The position numbers and the translations under genes were made by a program. Shown here piece after piece: positions 46,723 to 58,050 of a stretch of 64,000 nucleotides of DNA. The DNA is from Lutraria lutraria. Lineage: Eukaryota; Mollusca; Bivalvia; Venerida; Mactridae. The number at the start of each line of letters is the position of its first letter. Positions within the stretch are counted from its first letter, which is position 1. Location: positions 12,627,637 to 12,691,636 of the forward strand of contig OZ026851.1 of the NCBI GenBank assembly GCA_964023205.1, in the 5' to 3' direction. The notes below the pieces were generated by a model that saw only the letters and a program-made list of their open reading frames with translations, did no database searches and was not told where the DNA came from.

Positions 46723-46775
46723 TTTATTTAAACCTCAACGTTTCGGCCATATTGGCCTTCATCAGGATCAATAAA
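46723..46775 (-). ncRNA. Hammerhead-ribozyme-like motif, minus strand
   Basis: On the minus strand: core CTGATGA (46765-46759), one unpaired A, stem II GGCC-AATAT-GGCC (46757-46745), GAAAC (46744-46740) and GTT (46739-46737). Stem III is the two-pair type. Stem I has an inner CG and TA pair and an outer TTTATT (46775-46770) with AATAAA (46728-46723). The outer helix is the same as in the plus-strand motif at 39653-39699, and stem II keeps its pairing while its sequence differs. Cleavage is expected between 46737 and 46736. Such motifs lie in terminal repeats of Penelope-like elements or in retrozymes; no element protein is visible nearby. Confidence 0.65.
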
Positions 46776-46779
46776 TATT

Positions 46780-47141
46780 AATATAAAAACAATAAACAGG
46801 AAATCTATGTATGTCTATGTATCTCATATTTGTTATATAGTTAATATTGGTCTCCCATCATATCTTGCTAATAGTTAATTCAGGAAGACTGACGCTATCA
46901 TTACAGCTTTTTATGGTCAATTAATGTGCTGCATTTATGGTTTCTTTTAATGTAAAACGTCTATCTAACGCGTAGAACATCAATTGTGCAACGACTGTTG
47001 AAAACTAGGTCTGGAATCGATGATATTACCCTTGCTTTGTAGGGAAAGGGTGCCATAAAAAGGCAATAAATATTATCAAAGTATAGTTATAGCTTGTTTG
47101 ACCTGTTTGCAATTTCTATCGCTACAAGCAAAGTTTATGAT
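46780..47141. other. No gene seen
   Basis: AT-rich flank of the hammerhead-like motif. No second copy of the motif was found within it. Confidence 0.4.
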
Positions 47142-47480
47142 TAAAGGCCCATTAGCTTTTTGAATTTAGTAATATAGAACAATTGATAAATGATTGTAAA
47201 ATACATGTATAAGAACTATACATGTATTCTATTTGCTCTAAAACAATGCTTACACAGTGCCTTTCAGCCAGATATCGTAAAATTGTTGTAAGATGCTTTT
47301 TCTTATTTTTTTCAATATCATTTTAAAAAATACTCATTATACTGTGCTATATTTCTGTATGTACTTAAAATTTGGAATGTTTATAATGAAAGTAAAAGTC
47401 AATTTCACCGATAGAACATCATTCAAGGTTAAATAGGAACTACTACTTTAAATTTAACATATAAAAAGCTAATGGGGCTT
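47142..47480 (+). mobile_element. MITE related to family B, without CRE
   Basis: Left end TTAAAGGCCCATTAGCTTTT and right end AAAAAGCTAATGGGGCTTTT are inverted repeats of about 20 bp. The interior shares 'aaaatactcatt' and 'ctgtg' with family B but lacks the CRE block. It contains a perfect 11-bp hairpin, ATACATGTATA (47201-47211) with TATACATGTAT (47217-47227). Confidence 0.7.
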
Positions 47481-47878
47481 TTAGGAAATCAGCAAATACC
47501 CGAGGCTTATTGGATGGTTTAGAAACACTAAAAACTTTAATTTTGTTGCCGTGCTACATAACAACGCGAGAATAGATTAATAGAATCGTTATGTAATGTT
47601 ATATTAGTATTGGCATCAAGATATATACGAGTATGTACATTTTTTCAGGTCAACCAGTTTCTTTTTATCATTTTAGATAATTTCATGTAGGCTTCTTTGT
47701 CGACTGATTAGAATAAATGATTGATCATTGCTTGATTTGAGCCAATAATTATTAATCAAAGGTTCTATCTGCCGTCTGTGTCTTTAATGTACGAATATAT
47801 TGCTCTTCTTAAGCTTCGAAACATCAGCAGCTCACTTTGTTACAATGATACACAATGCTTGTATCTTAGTGTTTAAAG

Positions 47879-48050
47879 GGAGTGCTCGAGTGGCAATGCG
47901 CTGGATTACTAAACGAAAGGTCGTGGGTTAGATTCTCGGCTCCACCTTTCCAATTTTCTCAGTGACGCTTTTTCAGTCCCGAGCCAGGCACTGTGCACAT
48001 TCAATTTTCATCGGGCAAATAAAGCACCAGGAAAAAAACTATTCGAAAAA
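47879..48050 (+). mobile_element. tRNA-like SINE head with short tail
   Basis: The stretch at 47879-47946 has GGAG and CTCC acceptor-like ends, an A-box-like TGCTCGAGTGGCAATGCG and a B-box-like GTGGGTTAGATTCTC. The arms do not all pair, so a functional tRNA is unlikely. A tail follows with 'gagccaggcactgtgcacat' and 'catcgggcaaataaagca', ending in an A run. This is probably a SINE of a different family from the one at 14960. Confidence 0.5.
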
Positions 48051-48059
48051 GGGATATGA

Positions 48060-51000
48060 ATGCCCAGTCCCCCTGTATCTCATAGCCCCCCCCCCCCTTT
48101 CTCTATAGGCGGGTCAGAAATGTCAACAGCTGTCGATTTGGTCGGTAAACAATAGACAGATAAATAAAAAAGTATTAAATCAAAGCGCTGAAAGCACTGA
48201 GGTTTTAACTGTTGATTGAATTTTTTATGCGATTGTAACTTTAAGAACTTGTGCAGGATAATGCCAATCAGGCCAGTATTTTGTAGTTTTATCGATGCTA
48301 CACATACATTACATATAAACGAGTTTTGCTACAGACGATTCTAGTTGTACTAATTAGACCGGTGCATTTGTTTAATTACGTGACCGTCCGCTATTACAGA
48401 AGTGAAAGTTCCAATTACCGATAACCCATATCTGTAAAATGACACCCAAGTAGCATTTTCTAGCGGAGTAGTGTTTATGAATATACCTGTAAGTAAATGG
48501 TTGATTCTCGTGGACCGTAGAGTTTTAACTTGCCTGTAAACTTGCGTATGTTATCGGATGAGACTCTGTAGTAGCCGAACTAAGTTTTATAGTGGTTGAA
48601 CAGGAAGTGAATGCTATCAGGTTTTTCACTTCCGGTGTGAACTGTTTCTGAAATACGTTAAACTGCTATGCAGCGAATACAAAAATCGGTAATGATCTAG
48701 ATTTATTTGAGAAAATGGTGACAATGATGAAAAGGTACCCAATGGGGAAGATACGATAGGGACACAATTAACCTAGACAAAGTTGTTGTGCGTTATTCCT
48801 CACATACATCTCTGTCAACGTCTGAGCTTTTACGAGATTCTTGTAAAAACATTGTAATAAACCAAACTTTGTATAACTTATAACATCAAGCAACCAAGTG
48901 GATTAATTTCTTTCGTACAATACGTTGGAGAAAAAAGATGTCAAAATTAACAGGTAATTACAAGAACTATTTTATATATTTAGCGCACTATTTCTTGTCG
49001 GAAAGTGTCTGTTTATAATCGGATTTTTTAGGTAACACAGTCACTCAATTGAAACAAACACGCAGAAGCAATGTGTACACATTAAGATAAAAAACAGAAG
49101 CAATAAGTTTGAGTGTCAGGTGGACTTGAAAGGCGGATAGAAGTATTTTTCAGACGTTGACATTGATGTACATGTGAATGGTGAATAAATAACAAAAACT
49201 CTAAAGATTGCTTGAAAGGTTGGTTAACAACGTTAATATTTACGAGACCCAACAAAAACCGAGATAGACTGTCCTTACAACCAGCTAAAGTTCGACTATT
49301 AGTTCTATAACTATCAGTTTAGTGTTTGCACTGGGGTATTTCAGTTTATTTCTTCAACTTTATTATTTTAGTCTAAGACAAGATTCCAATTTTCATGTAA
49401 ATGACGTTCATTAAATCTTACAATAAATAAAAGGAACTGAGGCAAGGCTCTCCATTGATTCATTCTGATGGAACAAATTACTACAAAGCACTTGCTGTAT
49501 GTGCTTGCAGCTGAAGAAGGTCTTAACCTGCACACTACTCAATTACATTCACTTTCCTTTAATGGCAATTGTTCATGTACATAGCGCTGTGTACATGACA
49601 ATATCAGTTTTGGTTTTAATTGTCTCATTCATGTTACGTGATCATGCTATAATAGGTCATAATTATAGTGAATTCTCGAATTATTTAATACATTCATAAC
49701 AGTGAAATAGAGAATAATGTGCTGGGTGAAAATAAATACACGTATTTCACTGTATTAGATCCTTCAATATACACGGGGTTCACAATAGTCGTGATTTACC
49801 TTATATTCAATATACATACAAATACACATAAAATGTCTATTTATCAATAATATTTCCACTCAATTTGACGCATCGACAGCAAGTGGTTAATATAGCGCAC
49901 AATAAGAATCAAAAAGGGAATCAATATAGGTAAAAGGCATGTAATAAAAATATGTATTACTGAGAATGAGGGGTGACTGACATTAATAGGTTTAAAATCA
50001 AATGATGATCAAAGAAGTTAGATAAAATAAAGTGTATACAATATTACGGTCTACTGTAAAGTCCTACTTCCTTTAAATAAGTGATGATAGTTTCAGGTTT
50101 GACAGTTTCAAAAAGTGTTAATTAAAATGTTTTGTACGGATTGGCTTAAGGTCGATGCAGTCAACAAGAACATGTCTGAGAGAATGTGGTGCACCGCATG
50201 GAATACATTCTAACGTATAATCTCCGGTGAGAAGTCAAGAATAAGTTAAACGAGAGTGACCAATTCTGCATCTAGATAATATTACTTCTTCTCGACGCTT
50301 GGACCAGCTAAATACTAAATGCATGATTGCATAGAAAACTGCTCGCGGAATTTGATCGATAGATGTGAATTGCGGTTTTCGGTTTAGATATTTTGTATCC
50401 ATGTCAATTGAGCTACTGAAAATGCTCTATCTGATTTGAAGTTTTTCTAAATTTTATTCTTCTTGTTAATTGCTGATGTCAGATGCATTGTGATTGAATA
50501 GTTAGCGGTCGGATAAAGGTTGTTTTCATAATTATGATTAAAATTTGCTCCACTGTTTCAGATTGTTACTAACAGATGACCGGCTCAAGGGAAAACATAC
50601 AATGTATATTATTATATTTCATAGTCCATTACATTGTTTGTAACTTATGCGTACTTCCCATTGATTGTTAATAGTCTACTTAGTTCGATATGACAGTTTT
50701 CTTTTTTTTGACATTTCCTTGTTTTATAGGGAGACAAGGCCATAGCAAATGGCTTTCTAGCTTTTTAAAATATTTATTTTGTGGTTATATCTCTTGCTGT
50801 CTGACTTATGGTATTAGATTCATTAGGCAAAGCTTGATGGTATGTCTCGGTATTAAGATAGAGACCCTCCTTATTTTATTGACAATTTCAATTTTCTGTA
50901 CCATGTCTGCCATACTACAAGATAGTCCTTCTTACCGCTCAAGTGACTAGAATATTAAGTGGCTTGTGACTTTCAGGTCTTCCGACCACCAGAGTCAAAG

Positions 51001-51484
51001 TAATTATACTGAATAAATCATTTGAGGTTACCGTTGTGTAAATTATAAGCCAGCATGTGACACATGTGTCCAATTGACCTTTAATGAGTTATAGTCGCTT
51101 GAAGTTGTTTGCGCAGGGGAGTACTTCCAATATTACATTTTCACTATACATTCATCTGTCTGTGAATAAACCAATCTCCTAAGGCTGAAATCCCAATCGA
51201 TTGGCCTCGTGTTTGATTGTTTCATTTATGTTAGTTTTATGTTACTAAGTAGTATTTCTTTATCAGGCAAAATGACTCTCGGTGATTTATTAGATTATGT
51301 ATACGGTGGCTTGTGTTTTTATAGACACATGCTCGATTGTGTGTAACTTAATGGCTGATTTATGACCTTGTTACGGCTACAAAAAACATCTTTGAGATAT
51401 TTGATCAGTTTAAATAGTATTTCCAAACAAAGTTTATTGTTATAGTGGGTATAGGAATCAGTGATGTAAGACAAAAGTACATAT
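48060..51484. other. No supported gene; 12-base C run
   Basis: A run of 12 C lies at 48086-48097. An 86-codon hydrophobic frame at 50690-50950 (starting MTVFFFLTFP) could encode two or three membrane segments. It has no homology that I recognise, and AT-rich DNA readily produces such frames. Nothing else is supported. Confidence 0.4.
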
Positions 51485-51845
51485 ATCAGACAAATTGTAA
51501 ATGTGATGTTAGGCAAAATGTAAGTATGCTCTTTGGCAAAGATAAATGTGGAGTTTGGCCAAGGTAAATGTAATGTAAAGTCAAAGGTAATGTAATGTTA
51601 GGCAGAGGTAAGTTTGCTATTTGGCAAAAGGTAAATGTGATGTTAGACAAAAGGAAAATGTTATGCAAAGGTAAACACGGTATATGGCCAAGGTAAAGGT
51701 TATTTCAGGCAAAGTAATGCGATGTTAGGCAAGGTTAAATAAGATCTCAGGCAACGGTGAATATAATGTTAGACAAAGGCTCAAAATAAAATCAGGGAGG
51801 GGTAAATGTAATATTACGCAAAGGTAAATGTGATGTTTAGTAAAG
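51485..51845. repeat. Degenerate minisatellite, unit about 24 bp
   Basis: About 14 imperfect repeats of 'ggcaaaggtaaatgtgatgt'-type units plus a few bases, with strong drift and indels. On the minus strand this yields repetitive frames with phrases such as NITFTFCL and HLPLP, which reflect the repeat. Confidence 0.75.
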
Positions 51846-53319
51846 TTGGTGGGTCGATGGTCTGATATGTCGTGATGTTGGATACGTTCAGATATACAGT
51901 CTGCGCTTGTGTGGAAATGTGTATTTACTTTTGCAAATTTCAACGGGATGCCATTAATTAGAGAACTGAGAAGTCTTTGTTGTTGTAATTTTCATGAATT
52001 GTTTCAGTTATATTGGTAGACTGTGCACCTTTATGTAGCTATGCGCGTTGAGATACCAAATTAGAGAAGTGCCATGATGATTATATAATACAGCCCACGG
52101 ACCTAGAGTTGTTGTTTTTTATCATGTGATCGACTCATGTTCTCTATGAAAATTGGATTGAAGTCAGGTCCTATCCAATTTGGCCTCCATTGTTGATCAG
52201 TTAGATACTGTTGTAAACATGCAAACTCCTAACAAAACATTATAAATAATAAATCGGTACATGTGTAATAACAACTCAATTGAATTTGCCATTTGAACTA
52301 TCGGTTTGATACAGTCATTGTCTGAAGTTTGTTTACACTTAAATAGCCGTGATATATAATAATGTCCACTAATATTGACACGGGGTGTTTAATATGTCGC
52401 AATTGATTCGTAAGTGACTAGAAAAGTCATCGATAATGAGAAAGTATATAAATATCTTTGATATTGTTCGTCTTATTATCTTAGTGGTTAATATCTTTTT
52501 ATAATTATGTCGATTTTTGTGGGATTTTCGTATTTATTACCAGTCATTTCAGCTGCTTCCTATCTAGTTGGCCTTTGGCTACTAAGATAACGAGCCATCC
52601 ATGTCAGGGTTGTTAGTTATTTCAGTGTTCATGTTTTCCCAAATTAACTAAGTTAAACTCGACATCAAATACTAATAATTCGATCTGACCAGATATTTTA
52701 ACGCCCCATTTTATTTTTTCAATATGACGATCTTTTTTCATCGTAAACGGTCAAACAAGGTGTATTTTGTCGTCAGTTAACACTTTGTGTCGAATTTCAA
52801 TGCTAAATTATTTATTTTATTGTTTAATTCTAAATAAGCTGTACCAGGTTTTTCATGTAGTTGAATGGCAAACGGAAAGAAGACATGAAATATGTCAATA
52901 TTGAGATAATCGAGGAGTTGATGTATAAAGTACTTTAATGTTCGGATTTATATTTTGACCAATGGCTTCGCAGTATTTTTCAAATTTGTTGACCGGTTAA
53001 CTTTATTTAACCGTATGGTTTATTGAATAACTCGTTTAACATTCGGATCTGCATTTAAACCTTGATGCGCATGCATTATCGTCAAAACATAAAATGTGAT
53101 GTATTCGTGTGGCTTAACTTTTTATATGAGCACCAAATCGAATAAGTCAGACAGAAAAATATAGTGGCCGACGCCATTTCGTATTTTCGTGACAGATGTT
53201 ATGTGAAAACACAACACATTTTTTCGTGTCGTAGATTCTATTATTGCCCTTGATTTGTCGTAGTTTCGCTTTTTAGCCACAACAATGCGGAAATACGACA
53301 CCATTCATCGGAGGATTTA
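51846..53319. other. AT-rich, no gene seen
   Basis: Nothing supported beyond short chance frames. Confidence 0.4.
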
Positions 53320-53324
53320 AAATA

Positions 53325-53520
53325 ACTTACTACAAGGTTAACCACCTCTAGGCAGTGTGTCGCGTGCAACTGCCGTGGTGGTCGCTCCAAGGTCAAGGTT
53401 GAAGGTCATAATCTTTGTCCTTTTTGCGTGTCCGTTCTGTAAATTCGTCATTCAAATGAGGATTTTGAAATAACTTACCACAAATGTTAACCACCGTTGG
53501 TTTATGCTTTAAAGTTGCTT
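53325..53520 (+). repeat. Bivalve-type dispersed repeat (AAGGTCAAGG type)
   Basis: 'ataacttactacaaggttaa', 'ccacctctaggcagtgtgtc', 'gcgtgcaactgccgtgg' and 'ccaaggtcaaggttgaaggt' follow one another, and 'ataacttaccacaaatgtta' then 'accaccgttgg' repeat the opening phrase. I recognise the arrangement as a repeat abundant in bivalve genomes. No coding capacity. Confidence 0.55.
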
Positions 53521-53629
53521 TTTTCATAAGGGATATTGACTGTATATTTTATCCAATCCTACATTAAGGAGAGTATAAAATATTTACATGATATGAGTAA
53601 TACACGTTATAATGACAATAATGAGTATT

Positions 53630-53960
53630 TGACAAATGAATAAATTCATGCATATAGTTCACAAGCACATGGTAATATCATACCCAACATCAATCAAATA
53701 GAATCAACCCTAAATGTTAACGAATTCACCATAAATCTTAGCACTATCATACAACCACATTGAACTTCAAATAGTCACACAACAACTTATCTAGGCAGTG
53801 CCTTCATGATTTACCTACCTGTCAACTATTAATAGATTCATTCATCAATATTAGCCAATCAAATGGCCAGGATTAGCCAAACTAGTAATGGACACTACAC
53901 TATATACTCGCAAACAACTATAATAAACTAATACTCATAAGTATAATTCGTCTAGAAAAC
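53630..53960. other. Stretch with strong strand asymmetry, G-poor on the plus strand
   Basis: C clearly outnumbers G over about 330 bp, in words such as 'catacccaacatcaatcaaa' and 'catacaaccacattgaactt'. No frame of note. Candidates are nuclear-inserted organelle DNA, a transposon fragment or a strand-biased transcribed region; I could not decide between them. Confidence 0.35.
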
Positions 53961-53999
53961 ATGTACAGTGTATAGTTGATTACACAATAACACGAGGCT

Positions 54000-55616
54000 T
54001 TATGTCAATCGCATCGAAAGATAAAAGGCAATTTAATTTTCTTTCTACATGAATGAATCGTCATAACAACATCACTTATCATCCTAATCGTCCTACCACC
54101 CGAATCGGCAGACCTCGGGTTCAAAGGCAAGGTGTAACACATGACGTGAGTAATATTTAATACAAGCGGAGAACCCTTCTGTACTGGTATGGAATCCTGG
54201 AAAATTTGTTATGTTAACTTCCGGCCGATGTAAAACTGATATACTGGCGTAAAAGACGATAAATCTATGTTTGCTTTCTTTTTAGTCAATGATGCGTTAT
54301 CGTGTCAAAATACTGGTATACGAAAGGCTGTAAACTGATTCAGACGCCAGATGTCAGTAAAATCATGATAAAGTAAAGTATTGTTTACGCATCATTGTCG
54401 ACCATCCTATAATGAATCGAAGAAAACTTTTTTATTTAAATGAGCTGCTGACATGTCCAGGAAAACCTCTTTCAGACATCATTATCGTTACCTCGATTTA
54501 GACAAATAAAGACGAAGTAGTTTGACCTTTTGTGGGATTTCCTGTACATTTTTAAGACACCGTTTTTTTTCCAAAGGCTTTTGTTCATGGTCACTTGTCG
54601 ACGTATATAGTGAGTGGAATTATTTGTTTGTCAGACATATAATTGCTATTTCATGCTAAAACACCGATCATTGACTGTTGAATAGGATTTTTTTCTGGTT
54701 TTGAACGTATTAACATGTTGTCCGTACTATATACAGATGAAAGCTATATCCGATTGGCAATGGTTCATTTTGATTAATAATTTTCTAGGATATCGAAACA
54801 GTAATTCTCATTTTGAAGAATTATTGCGTAATTAGTGCAGGAGACCAATCGTTGCCATAAATCTTTGATTTCATAATAGTGTTTAATGAAATATCGCATG
54901 CTGTTTATTTGTCAAGTTTGGACATCGTAGATTGTTAATGCTTTGAGCATACATACTGCCTGTTACGACTTAAAGACTTGTGTACATAAGTATTTCGACC
55001 TTTGTTTAATCGGTTTTGCTTGATTTGCGGAAAGTTTGCAGTTTATTTTTTCTGTGTTTTTTTTGCTTTGAGGATTTTGAAGTTCGCGGGGAGAAAAAAT
55101 GTACCTCTTACTACAGCAAAACTGGACATAACCGATACCTGGTTTAACTGAAAATCTGGTATAATTGACAGTTCAACCGAAAAAGTCTCTGTTAATTGTA
55201 TACTTTGCGTCTTGGCTTTTAGAGTACCTGCTTTATCAGCTAATCGTTTTCTGGCAATGAAACATATATGATTGATCGTTTGTGATCGCCTTTTCTAAAG
55301 CCTTGGTAATTGACAATTAACGTTATTGGCACGCAATTCTGAATTAAGTTTAGTTTTCTAAAATATACATCGCATGTTACATCACCTTATAAGATTCCCA
55401 CAATGACACTGGACCTAGTTTTATGGACAAAACGAAGTATCCGACATTGTCTGCTGGGTCAAAGAAATATCAGAAGAAACAAGGTTCACTGTGTTTGTAA
55501 TCACTGAGAGCATTAGCGTAAAACAAGACATTCTGTTACCGAAACATAGGTTCATTGTATGTTTATCTTTTGTTTAACGGTCCAAACGACAGATACGGTT
55601 ATTTCAGGGCCACCCT
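54000..55616. other. AT-rich, no gene seen
   Basis: A B-box-like 'cctcgggttcaaaggc' occurs near 54114 without an A-box at the right distance. No other feature is supported. Confidence 0.4.

Positions 55617-55645
<29 letters not shown>
55617..55645. repeat. (AG)n microsatellite
   Basis: An uninterrupted AG dinucleotide repeat of about 14.5 units. Confidence 0.95.
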
Positions 55646-55647
<2 letters not shown>

Positions 55648-55957
55648 TCAAGGAAGATCCAAAGGAGATTAAAGAATTTATAGCCCTGCTAACTCTGGGG
55701 TCATTGTTGACTATCACGTTATCTTAAATATAACGTAAACACATTTAACCAGTCACGAATTTTGTGTAAAGTATGTTTCTATCATTTGAGCTTTAAAGTA
55801 AAACAACCAAACGATGCCACAGGTGCCTTTAATTCTTTCGCAGAAGATGTAAGCATAGCATTGAAAATTACTGTGTGTGTAATACAAGATGAAATAAATT
55901 TTCCTTTTGTGGTCTGAAATGTAACATTTAGAATTCTACTGTGGGTTCAAGAACTCT

Positions 55958-56346
55958 TTAAAGTCCCATTAGCTTTTTGCTATAAGAATATATGCAAAAC
56001 AATCCCAAACAAGTACTGATATTATCCCAGGATAATTATTACCGACGAAACAAGCCCTTTTTCTTCTAAAAACAATCATTTCGCTGTGACTTTTGCTTTT
56101 GTAAACTTGAAATATATAGAGCGCGTGACGTCACTTCATGCCTGTGAATAATATGACTGCGGGAAAATATAGCTGTTCTATAAATATTATTTATTTCAAT
56201 GATATTGAAAAAAACACGATAGTGGTTTTGGAAACAATTTTTCTTGCTATAAAGAACGCACGGGAGGAAAACACACCGGATTCCTCTGTTATAGAACAAA
56301 CAAAAACTATTATGACCGATAAATGTATATGATTATGGGACTTTAA
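55958..56346 (+). mobile_element. CRE-carrying MITE (family B), copy 3
   Basis: Starts TTAAAGTCCCATTAGCTTTT and ends TTATGGGACTTTAA. The conserved CRE TGACGTCA is at 56126-56133. The peptide frame shared with the copy at 34021 is open here (NNMTAGKYSCSINIIYF...), with many substitutions at all positions. Confidence 0.85.
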
Positions 56347-57672
56347 TGTAATTGGTTATCATTTTAAACCATACAACCGTCAATGTAACACAAAATATGC
56401 GATTAAATCTTTGTTGTTTTTCTGAAGTGAATATTTGATCATAAGATGTACTCCGCAAGCTATGTAGAAACCACAAACATTTATCGCTTTACTTTGATTA
56501 CTGTTTGAATTAGATATCGTAAAAATAGGACTAATTTGCTAAAACTGTTGACATCAAAAAGTTTATGCTCACATTCAAAAATTGATCAAGTATGGTAAAT
56601 GTATTCACTTTGTTTATTCCGTTTAACATTTTCTTTTATTCCAAAAGTAAGGTAGATATTCAAAAACCGCTGATGCCGGAAAGGTCGTTATGACGCCGTA
56701 TAATCGTTGTGAAACCTAATCGAAAACGCGGAGGTTCCTTGGCGTTGTAGGAGGCCTTATTGCGATATACATATTTTGCTTGTATTCACGATTTAATTCT
56801 GAATAGACTCAAATCGTGACGTGGGTGAGATTTGTACGTCTAGGAACAGAGAAGAACATTCCAGCAAACAGACAAACGTGAAAGGAAGGTGTAATGCATT
56901 AACAGTAACTATAGAACGAAATCGTTTGTTTTATTATATTTATATTTGTAGTATGTGACATTTATGTAGAGATATGAATTGGCTATTACTGAAGGGGAAC
57001 ATGATATGGAAAAAGCAAAGTGTTAAACACACATGACAGAAGAAATATAAATATCAAGATATAGCAATAGTCTCAGCGTGTTCAGAACTGATCTTTGCTG
57101 ATCACAAGCCGTTATTCCCTTTCATGTATTATCATCATATGCAATAGACAAAATCGTTTCAATACTAATTCTGCCATTTGGACCAAAGATAATATGTCCT
57201 AAAATTAAGAAAGTCTTATAGTCAAGTTGAACTATATATTATATCAATTAATTCGCTATATCTATCCTCATTAACGCGTTAATATTTAGTTCTTTCAATT
57301 ATCTGCCTTTATGTTCAGAGGCGAGGCTACCAACTGCTTTCAATATAAAATTGTAAATATAATATGCTGGTTTCAGTATAATACGAAGGAAGATATGGTA
57401 CTGTTCATTAATTATTCAGTACAATCTCTTAAATAAACTCATAATTATGGTACACTTTACTAAGTCGAACTCGTGACTACGATTGTACTCGCAAACATAT
57501 TTTCAGCAAACTTTATTGGAAATGTACTTGACTATTCACTATTTAACAAATACTACATGTACCTGCACGCCTGATGCATTACTACATGCGCCTTATTGTG
57601 CCGTTCAGTGGTGTTCGCACTAATTTAGTTGATTGCCGATCGTATTAACTCAAAATGTTTATTTTTCTAATG
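56347..57672. other. AT-rich, no gene seen
   Basis: Nothing supported between the two family B copies. Confidence 0.4.
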
Positions 57673-58050
57673 TAAAGTCCCGTTAGCTTTTTGCTTTAAA
57701 TATATAAAAATTATGAAAAAAAACCCCCAAACAATTGCTGATATTGTCCCAAGATAATAATTTCAGACGAAACGAGCACTTTTTCTAAATAACACTCATT
57801 TAGCAGTGAATTTTGCTTTTATGAACTTAAAATATATAGAGCGCGTGACGTCACTTAATGCCGTGTGCATAATATCACTGCGGGAAGACAGCTGTTCTAT
57901 CAATAGTATTTTTCAATGACATTGAAATAAATACGATAGTGGTTTCGTAAACATTTTTTCTTGCTGTAAAGCATGCACGGGAGGAAAGCACACCGGATTA
58001 ACAAACAGAAACTATAAGATCGATAGATTTTTATACTTATGGGACTTTAA
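57673..58050 (+). mobile_element. CRE-carrying MITE (family B), copy 4
   Basis: Starts TAAAGTCCCGTTAGCTTTTT and ends TTATGGGACTTTAA. The CRE TGACGTCA is at 57846-57853 within the conserved 'atatagagcgcg' context. The rest of the interior is the most diverged of the four full copies, with several indels, yet the CRE is intact. Confidence 0.85.

Noticed and set aside
50690..50950. Multi-span membrane protein
   Set aside because: T-rich DNA gives hydrophobic translations by composition alone. No charged loops or conserved motif stand out and no transcript signals are visible.
54105..54140. B-box-like 'gggttcaaa' as a further tRNA-derived element
   Set aside because: No A-box at the proper upstream distance and no acceptor-like pairing.
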